64,000 bases of DNA from Panaeolus papilionaceus (lineage: Eukaryota > Basidiomycota > Agaricomycetes > Agaricales): assembly GCA_015501605.1 (NCBI GenBank), contig JADNRZ010000039.1, positions 62,001-126,000 of the forward strand, given 5' to 3'. The notes under the pieces were generated by a model that did not search any database, was not told the origin of the DNA, and was given only the letters and a program-made list of their open reading frames with translations. Below, in pieces: positions 55,912 to 64,000 of this stretch. The stretch's first letter is position 1, and each line of letters starts with the position of its first letter. The translations under genes and the position numbers were made by a program.

Positions 55912-57250
55912 CATCAGCAAAAAAATTGATAGTAGATCTATGAACTGTCGTACAATTGATAAAGTCATAATGATATGGTATATATCATTCCCCTATATAA
56001 CAACACAGTACAAAATTTTGAAGAACTGAATCATATCATAATAGAGTATGTGTTTATGAGAGATCTCAGTTTGCGCATGCCACATCAGTGAAATGTCAGA
56101 ATTTGTCAACATGTCAGGCTACTCATCAGCCTAATATCCCTTGGGTCAGCTGAAACCCGGCAAGGTTTTACACGTATATGAAAATTCAAAGTGAATGAAA
56201 CATACAAGCTGAATATCAGGCATAAAATGACATATCAGATTGGCTTCACCTTGACATTCCACAAACTATCGATTGTCTACTTGTCAGCTGCATCTCATTT
56301 TAATGTCAGACACATCTCAGTCTCGAGGTGTCATGTCTAGTTAATCTCTGCTTGTAGTCATATAAGGGGGGCATCATCTGATTGTCAGTTATATCTGACC
56401 ATCAATTCAACTTAAGGTATACATGTCAGCAAAATATCATATTGATGTCGAGCATATCAGGTTGAGGTCACATAGACCCATTGAAGGCCAGCTTGTTTTC
56501 CACACATCTATAATCCATATTTTCTAGGTGGATTGAATTATGAAACAGTAAGCACCCATGTGGTCAAAAATACGGGTGACAATATTAATAAATATGCTTG
56601 GTTCTGATTTCTTTGGGGAAAGCTCAATCCCACGCCTTCGAAGTTCGAGGGACCTGCTTCCTGCTAAAGGGAAGGAACACATCTTATAAAACATAAAATT
56701 GGTTGAAGGGTCCTTTACCTAATCCATAATTTTTTTGTGATGATAACTAGTTATTAGAGGGATCGATACAAGGTGACATGGTGTGCAAGGGACTAGAAAT
56801 AGAGTCTGGTGGCTATATATTACTATTCTAGCTGTTTCATTATAAAGGTTCCTTGGCTCAGCGGCTTTATTGCTGCTTGAGTTATGGTGTCAACCAATGC
56901 TTGGGTTCAATTCCTGAGGTTGCCAATTTTCGTAAGTTACAATGTTGTCGCCCGTCAACAAAAGCGTCCCCGTGATGAGTCCAGTTACACCCCCCTGGAG
57001 GAAGAAAATATTTTTCCATATTTTTTTTCTCTCACTGCCCTTCCTATTCAATAAGCATGTTTACAATATTCAGACTTCATCAGATCAGCTAATGTCAGAT
57101 TGGGACCTGATTTCAGATCGAGGTTTGATGTCAGATTGAAGCTAACAGTTGAGTGGGCAGCCGTAGACTTCTAGCGCCTCCACATCACAGCCTGAAATTG
57201 ATTAGACATTGGCTGATATATTAGGTCTACGACCCAGTTTTTTGCTGATG
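55912..57250. mobile_element. Non-autonomous DNA element, 1339 bp, with inverted ends CATCAGCAAAAAA
   Basis: The ends are CATCAGCAAAAAA at 55912 and TTTTTTGCTGATG at 57238-57250. Partial inverted similarity continues inward for about 15 bp. Comparison with the empty site in X2 copy 1 (CTGATGAGGTGG) suggests insertion into ...CATGATGAGG... with a 2-bp duplication GA (55910-55911, 57251-57252). The interior is AT-rich, encodes no transposase, and has at least eight TGTCAG motifs clustered toward both ends, like subterminal transposase-binding sites. Superfamily not assigned: 2-bp duplications other than TA are unusual, so the exact ends may be off by a few bases. Confidence 0.6.
56847..56928 (+). 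other. tRNA-like sequence with Pol III boxes (SINE head or tRNA pseudogene)
   Basis: TGGCTCAGCGG at 56854-56864 fits the A box and GGGTTCAATTCC at 56903-56914 fits the B box, 38 nt apart. The end GGTTGCCA resembles a tRNA 3' end. The acceptor arm does not pair with the 5' end, so it is not a functional tRNA. It lies inside the 1339-bp inverted-repeat element; a tRNA-derived SINE nested there, or an acquired tRNA fragment, are the main options. Confidence 0.4.
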
Positions 57251-57740
57251 GATGAGGTGGAGAAAGCGCATGATGGTATGGGCGAGGAAAGCGGGGATGA
57301 GCGTATTAGAGCTGGTGAGAGCGAGAGCGACCCACGAAGGAAAGCGCTGTGACGTTTGTGGGGATTATCAATGTTTTCCCTTCATTAGATGGGCATCCCG
57401 ACGTTTACGACGTCGTCGTCAATCGCACAACGACTCCCCAGTACGACCTCCGAAACTCAACTCGCTCGTTCTTCAATAAGCTCCCTTTCCACGCCTTCTC
57501 TACCTCTGAACGATCCTTCCACTCCGTCGACGTCATCGTCACCAACCCGTTCTACTCCTTGCGTCATCTCAACTGCGACTCCCGATCATGCACAATCACA
57601 CTCACACCAAAGCGCAAAGTGCGATCTTGGTTCCGTCGGATTTGACAGGGTCGCGATATGAAACTGATGCATGAAGTTATAAATAGGAAGAACACCTCTC
57701 TGCGAGGCTTTAGTCGCGGTCAGGCGCTTTAGACTAGGTA
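57251..57740 (+). pseudogene. X2 family copy 5, 3' terminal part
   Basis: Resumes the interrupted locus. The terminal exon is open in two overlapping frames: DVYDVVVNRTTTPQYDLRNS to TLTPKRKVRSWFRRI (ends 57645), and LPSTTSETQLARSSISSL to SVGFDRVAI (ends 57661). Across copies both frames are largely preserved. The 3' block GACTAGGTATACTATG follows at 57731. Confidence 0.4.
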
Positions 57741-58676
57741 TACTATGTAAATAAACATCTGCTGTTTGTCTTCCATTACCCGTTTCTTACAACGCTCTCA
57801 GTTTGAATTATAATTCGTAGCATAATAGTATTCTTTTTCGTCACCACTACTGTTGGATCTAATATTCAATACTACCTGAAGCCACTTACCACCCTCGCAC
57901 GTATCGGATATTCAGTGCAACTCATGCCTTTTTCTCTCGAAGTTGGGGAGGGGCGAGGATTTAGCGCGAGAGGAGTGTGAGATGCATGCCGCTATGGGAG
58001 CAGATGGATTCACAGGAGATCAAACGAAACTGAAGTTGGAAAGACGACATGACCTGAAGCATTGGTGCTATCGACGATGGTTCAACTGTTTGAAATCCCA
58101 ATGTTCAAGGGAAGAGCGAGAAAATCGCAGATAATGGAATCGAGATGTCATTCATGAATCTCATACAAATCTGAGCCAGCATCAATTCAAAACTCCATCT
58201 TCGTCAGCTACGCCGCCATGCCCTCACCCTATCTTATATGATATTGTCCGTTTGGTCCCCTTCAATTCTTAGCTCGGCGCTCGCTATAGCCCATGTCGAT
58301 GCGTTACCGCGTGAGTCAACTCCAACGACAGTGCGCCTGTTCAGCCGACATTACCTTGAACTTGAGAAAGAGTGGCAGGCTCAAGTTAACTAAGCAAAGG
58401 TGCACATGAATAGATTGATGACAGAATGTTATTGACATATGCTAAGAGAACACCAAGGTCCAAGTGCAGATGCAAGAAGCTAGAAAGAAGTAGAGATAGG
58501 CATTACATATTGAATTAGACAAGAAAAGACAACATTCTAACGAGGAAAAGAAAGAGACGGAGACGGAGATGATAGGTGTATCAGCTGGATAAATTGAGAA
58601 GCTGTATCAGCACAGTAGCTTTTGTTTGATTGTATAGCAAGAGACTTACTGGAGTCGGGATACAAGCCATGGCAGG
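57741..58676. other. Convergent intergenic region before GTPase 5
   Basis: About 930 bp, the longest 3' spacer in the array. It contains a copy-specific plus frame 57943-58134 (63 codons, charged, no homologue in other modules) and A-rich stretches. I find no supported gene. Confidence 0.4.
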
Positions 58677-60171
58677 TTAACGATCCCTGTTCCTGTGAAG
58701 CTTCTTTTCGAGTCTTTTCACTGAATTGACAACCCTCCCAAAGAATCCTGTCTTCGGTACTGTGGGATCCGGGGTTGGCAGAACTGGAACAGGGGTAGAT
58801 GCAGAGGGTTGAGGGGTGGGTGTGACAGATCCAGGGATAGGATCCGACAGATTGGAGATGGAGGTAGGAGGTGGATGTGGGGTGGGTGCAACAGGCACAG
58901 GAGTAGACTCAAAGGCTGTAGGGATGGGTGTGATGGACATGGGGGTAGCAGTGGAGGGTTTGAAGGTGGGTGTGACAGACAGAAGGACAGGATCGACAGG
59001 TGCAGGGGTAGGGGAGCTCGGTGCCGGCCCGAATTCTTCCAACTCCTTCTCAAATTTTGCAAGAAGGCCCTGTGTTTCCTCGAATTGCAGAATAAGGGTG
59101 GCTTTGAGTTGCTCGTCTGATTGCTCTGTTGCATTCTGCAAATCTGACTGAATGTTGGTTTGTTGTAATTGAAGACCCTGGATTTGTATTTGGAGGTCAT
59201 TGTATAGATCTGATGCAAATGGGGTTTGTTGGAGGGGCTGTGAAATTGAACTGTGCAGGAGAGACTCATCAAGGAATCCTTGATCAAAAGCAGCATCTAA
59301 AATTGTCAGTGCAGACTCCTGCGTGTTTTGAAACCTGACAATATCACTTCCACTGCTGATGTAGTTCTAGTGAGTGATGGGAATGTCATCAATCAATACT
59401 GCAAGAAATTTCTGAGATTAGCATACCTCCCAGATTTTGTCTCGAAGCTCGCTGAAATTGCTTTCTGCACGCCTTGAGGCGCTTTCACCCCAAACAAGGT
59501 CCCACATCATAGAGACAATTGTGATTTTTCCAGCTGACATGGGTCCTGTCAAGGCTTCAAAGGTTCGCAGGACCCGCCTTTGACTTCTGGGAAGGCGTGG
59601 GTTGTGTATAGGTGTGAAGTAAAGAATACGGAAGTATGTATTGCTATGCTTGAGGTCAGTATGTCTCAAGAAAGAGGCGACTGGGGCTCACTCATTTGTC
59701 CAAATCATCTTTCTCAGCATGGAGACTATACCCATTGACGAGATTTTAGTATCTGCGAAGCCCGGAACGTCAACGAGGTAAATCGGGGCCATTCTTATAA
59801 CCTTGATATTCACGATCCGATATATGTTGACAGATTGTGTAAACCCTTCCAACTTATTGCTGGAAAGGCCGAGTGAAGTGTTTGGTGCAAGCGATTCTAT
59901 GAACTGCAACAGCATTGGTCATTCTGTTTGTCATAAGTAGGGAGTCTGGTATTCATCTAACTTACTGTACTCTTCCCTGATCCGGTTGGGCCAAGCAGGC
60001 TATCCATCCATGTATAAGTCGTTATCTCGTGGCAGTATTGAGCCCTTACACAAATACAGCAAAATTCCAACCCTCATCTATTGGCCCAATTCTTGAGACC
60101 TGCTCTACTGACACAGTTCCTGAAACCGTAATATATTTGAGCTTGGTTGCAAATTCCGGGATTGTGGACAT
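58677..60171 (-). CDS. AIG1-like P-loop GTPase copy 5, intact, 424 aa
   Basis: Exons 60050-60171, 59966-59999 (34 nt), 59692-59903, 59427-59643 and 58677-59366 total 1275 nt with consistent phases. G1 LLGPTGSGKST is at residues 42-52, G3 DVPGF near 97, and the G4 position SMMWD near 168. The segment ILYFTPIHNPRLPRS precedes it. The coiled coil (YNDLQIQIQGLQLQQ, ETQGLLAKFEKELEEF) lies around residues 260-330. A Pro/Thr-rich linker of about 75 residues with PTPxP repeats follows, then a basic tail (VKRLEKKLHRNRDR). It is about 80 residues longer than copy 2, all in the linker. AIG1-like proteins bind GTP at membranes or as oligomers in animals and plants; the fungal role is unknown. Only copies 2 and 5 of the array are complete. 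Confidence 0.82.
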
Positions 60172-60950
60172 TGAGAGGTATTAGCGAGTGAAGAAGGAGA
60201 CTTGGTGAGTCAAAGTCAAGCTGGATGTGCGAGAAGTGACCGAATTTGGCGAGTCTGACTATGTATATGCACGAGGTGGCTTCCAGGATATCTATTTTTG
60301 TCAATCAACGAGATATGATTGGTGCGACGAGCAATCGAATTTCTATGTTCCTGTTGACAGAGATTGTAATTCGGATAGTGCCATGTGACAATCAACATGT
60401 CATTCATCATCCTCAGATTTGAAGACTGAATAGGTCAGCATCGACGACGGAGTACAATATTGCACGTCTTTATTAATCCCTGATCATTCGGTACTTGTGT
60501 TCCCTCAAATTTTACCGATGCTAACATGATATAAAGTGGAAAAATGGGTACACTTCCGACAATGTAGAAATCAACGGCGGGCTTCAAGCCTTCGACACAG
60601 CTTTAAGGATTGACATGCCGCAGAAAGCGATTACAGATCCATGATATCACACATTGCCAAACCCTATGGGCTCCAAATATACAAAACCATTCACTATCGC
60701 ATGAACAAGCGTCCGCTCCCCTGACTTCACAGCTAAGACGCTCAAATTTAAATCCAAGCCCCTGTGTGCGTTGACGCGCCAAAGCAAAATCGCGCACGTG
60801 CCATGCACCTCATTCGCCAAATTTGGAAATCTCAACTTTGACTCATGGCGTCACATCTCCCCTCATTATTGACCATCACCGACACCTCGTCTTCCTCCCC
60901 TCGGCTCCAAATACCTTTTTATGGAATCCTTCCTTTCTCTTATTTGATGA
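60172..60950. promoter_or_regulatory. Divergent intergenic region, module 5, with leader ORF
   Basis: The minus leader frame 60216-60410 (64 codons) ends 44 nt before the GTPase ATG. A second minus frame (60603-60835) overlaps sequence that is open in some other modules too, but frameshifts differ among copies. Presumed shared promoter region. Confidence 0.4.
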
Positions 60951-63800
60951 TTTAAAACTCTAAAGACTTGTGGCTATTGTCGGATGACGGGGTCCTGTGG
61001 ATGGAGTCGTTGATGTGGTTGGATGTGTTCGTTCTGCCTGCTATTGACGCGTTGGGCATGTTTCAGGCCGCTGGGTTGTATCTTCTCTCTTAAAAGGGTT
61101 TGGACGTCATATTTGTGAGTTAATGATCCTGTTTTTTCTTTACCTGACCTGGCTCTGACATAGCTTCAACGTTTTCAGTGTATTTAGCCAGACCAATACT
61201 ATTTTCTTTTGGTGTTTTAACTATCTGTGAAGCGAAAACAAAACCCTTCCATAACCCCTCATATACCCCTCAAGTTCCCGTGTACTGTCCTCTACACGCG
61301 ACCACGTCATCCAGTTCTCGTCGACATCTGCATCTTTGGAGCACGGTGCTTCAGCTACACTCCATGGTCCACTCGCCCCTGCCTGTTCTAGAGCACAGTC
61401 ACGAATTTCACCCTACATCCATGCTCATCGTGATATATCGATGTAGGAGGGAGCCTGCAACGTAAATCCCCACCCCGTCATCCACTTCAACTTCAGCTCC
61501 GGCTCCAGCTTCAACCACAGCCGTCCTCCGCACCTGTCATCACCATCACCTTCTACGACTTCGTCAACCACCATTACTCTCGTCGTCATCTCCCAAGTTG
61601 TCCTGCAATCAGTCCGCTTCTATTAGTTCTTCCTCCCCTCCTCGGATCTCCTCTCTCGCTGTGTCCACACCCCTTCAACGACACTCTCAGTTACCACCAC
61701 CCCAGCTCCACCACTTCCTGCCCCTCGTGAACTCTGTCTTCGGTCGTACCTGCCGTTGTGTTGAGGTCAAGTGTCTTAGGAACGACGCAAGGAGGATGTG
61801 AAGAAGAAGGATTACGCCAGTGTCCCGATGGCCAACCTCAAACCTCCGCCTCTGTTTTCACCACCCCATCCTAATTCCGTATCCCACATCCACCAGCACC
61901 AGCACCCCTCACCCCTCGCTCACCTTCGCCTCGTGCCACTGGACATCCCTGAACCTCAAGCACGACCCTTTCCCATAACTCACAGAACGACGCCGAACTC
62001 TGCACAATCCTTAGCTGTCACTGCGTCATATCGCAAATGGAGGAGACCGCGAGTGAAGCGGGCGGCCTGGCGTTGGTGGGGATGATGGGTGGGGATGTGG
62101 AAGGGAAGTTGTTGCAAGGGTGAACAGGGAGGGGAGAACGGGAGAACGGGATAGAAGAACTGAGTGAGAGAGAGGAGATGGGGCAGGAAATGTCTATGGT
62201 GTTGTTGAGCACGGACGTTGATGTTGACGAACACGAGTGGGATTGAAGTGAAGGGAAGGAGAGAGACGTGTCAAAATCGTTTCCAATTCTCGCACTTCGT
62301 CCCATCCTTCTGGTCCCTCATGCACCTTTTCTCCTGCACCCGCGCCGCCTCCAACATCAACATCAGCTGCATCACCGCTGACTTCAACACCACCACTATC
62401 ACCTGTATCGCCTGCTCTTTTATCAACAAATACAACGGCAATACGTATCCTCAGGAAAAACGAGGAGAAGCCTGGGAAAGAGAGGGTGAAGGAGGCTGGG
62501 TTGATCTGAGGAAACGAGCAGGAGAGCGAAAAAACGTGAACACCACTGCTCGGCGCTGGTGGATCGGTGAAAGGAGAGGTTGTCCCCAGTCACGCGTTCT
62601 AAATGAGGCGGTTTAGGGGGTGTATGAGTCGTCATCGTTCAAATTCGAAGAGAAGGGCGAGCGGGGCAGGATGGTTTCTCTGCGCTGTTGGTTGTTGGCT
62701 GGCATAAGGAAAACGTGGGCTGGAGCATCGGGCGAGCTGCAGTTGTATTGGTGGCATATATGCCTATGAGCAGTAGATTATCGTCGTTGGGGAATGTAAA
62801 CGATGGATACTCTCCCCGGAGTTGCTCAGGATTTTTATCCCCGCCCTCTTTTCTTTCCCACCTCAGCGTGGCTTCTATACCTCCTCTGTCTGCGACTGTG
62901 GTTCAAGCATACTCCCGTGTCTCTACACCCCAAACGATGGCTACTACCCCGGCCCACTCCGCTTATACTTCCTTCAACCCCCAACTTGCGATCGTGCACT
63001 CAATCTTCTGTAAGTACTGGCTACTACTACCCTTCCGGTCTCCCCAATTGACTTACAGCACTTACCTGTGATCCCTAGGTGCTTGGAATCTGTATCACGA
63101 CTCGCCAGCATGATAAGAAATGGTGATCACTCATCCCCCACGCCAGCACGTCATCAATTTCCATCATAGATTTCTTCTCCCCTCCCGCTACGACATGCCA
63201 TGACCAGACGACATGGTCATGTTGTCGGTTTGGTCAACGCAACGGTGAGGTCAATACCCCACACCCACAGTAGAGAGTTGAAAGGGTGTGATGTTGCCGT
63301 TGGGAGAGGAAACTGATGGCGGGGTGACGTTGGCGTCGCAGTCACTTTGACCTCTACCGAAAGCCTGGATCCACCGATGGACCTCACTCCTGTTGTAAGA
63401 GGAACATTGACATCTTATCCTGCCTTTCATTCACTTTTGTTAGCTCTAGGTGTCGCTGACGGTCCAGGAAGCGTCGTTGTTGAAAGTCGGCGGATTGTCG
63501 GATTGGGTTCAGGGTCGGGGTCAGACAGAATTGGGAGTGGTAACTAGGATGAGTTATGGTCGCTCTGAGTACGATTACTGTCGGGGGTGCGAGTGGAAGA
63601 TGGTTGGGATGTGGATGGATATGTTGGGGTAGTAGAGAGGCGGGAAGCGAGCACGGCCAAGTTGGATCATGAGGGGAGTGCCGACTGAGTCGTCGACGTG
63701 GGTTACAGACGTTACAACTCATTTGTGCGGGATGTATCCGTAAGTAATATTTTGCTGAGGCTCTTAAGTGTTCGGGGACTGACTCTGAATCAGATTCGTT
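60951..63800 (+). pseudogene. X1 family copy 6, missing the NDWYQRG exon
   Basis: 5' intron near 61115-61180. About 190 bp corresponding to the NDWYQRGLGSPKW exon are deleted at about 61318, where sequence jumps into the FGARCFSYTPWSTRP exon. Pro-rich exons run to about 62000, then the linker exon near 62340-62440, an intron from 63009 (GTAAGTAC), one from about 63396 (GTAAGAGG), and VADGPGSVVVE near 63455. Segment 62990-63190 is nearly identical to 4040-4240 of copy 1. Confidence 0.45.
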
Positions 63801-64000
63801 CTGTCTGTCGGCACTGGGTTGGTCATTTTTTTCCTTTTTTCAAAAGGGTTTGATTAAATATAAGTGAGTCATTTATCCGGATTTTCTTTCAACTGAGCTG
63901 GTTCTGACGTATCTTCAATGCTTTCAGTGTATTTAGATTCAATAAATATCATTCCTTTCGCGTCTTAATCTACATGATATGCGCATCTAATCCTACACTT
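63801..64000 (+). pseudogene. X2 family copy 6, start only (runs off the window)
   Basis: The TTTCAAAAGGGTTTGATTAA block, an intron ending TTTCAG near 63929, and the TGTATTTAGATTCAATAAAT block match the starts of X2 copies 1, 2, 4 and 5. The rest lies outside the window, so it is unknown whether this copy is whole. Confidence 0.4.

Noticed and set aside
56847..56928. A functional tRNA gene
   Set aside because: A and B boxes are present, but the 5' and 3' ends do not pair as an acceptor stem.

Overview
This is a eukaryotic, almost certainly basidiomycete (Agaricomycete mushroom) sequence. Genes are split by many 48-75 nt introns with GTAAGT-type donors and CTNAC-like branch sites. The transposase is the fungal form of tnp2, and the resident GTPase family is of the AIG1-like P-loop type that is often amplified in mushroom genomes. 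I see no prokaryotic features, rRNA or CRISPR array.

Layout. The backbone is a degenerate tandem array. Each module has a minus-strand GTPase gene (5 copies: about 620-1269 truncated, 29871-31116 intact, 41709-43061 frameshifted, 48374-50173 broken by a solo LTR, 58677-60171 intact). It is separated by an 800-bp divergent intergenic region from one or two plus-strand copies (X1 and X2, about 2.5-3 kb each) of an unrecognised multi-exon gene family rich in Pro/Ser/Thr. The X copies are mosaics of deletions, premature stops, fusions and near-identical tracts, which points to unequal crossing-over and gene conversion.

The standout object is a 21,538-bp CACTA-type DNA transposon at 7282-28819. 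It has 100-bp terminal inverted repeats (94% identical, beginning CACTGTGGGC) and a 3-bp target duplication TAA, and it is inserted in an X2 copy. Its left half carries three minus-strand genes: a 580-aa unknown protein, an Spt5-like NGN/KOW protein, and a 1286-aa WD40-like protein with a C-terminal membrane helix. Its right half carries three plus-strand genes: a small unknown protein, an 854-aa Pro-rich protein, and a 1305-aa tnp2 transposase. Manual splicing gives uninterrupted frames for four of the six genes outright, and for the Spt5-like gene from its second exon on, so the element looks young and possibly autonomous.

Smaller insertions are a MITE-like element at the left edge (1-573), a solo LTR (49173-49474, duplication TTGAG), and a 1339-bp non-autonomous inverted-repeat element (55912-57250) containing a tRNA-like sequence. 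A 1.7-kb stretch of unrelated DNA (36933-38650) lies where a GTPase gene would be expected. Functions of the X family and of three transposon cargo genes could not be assigned.
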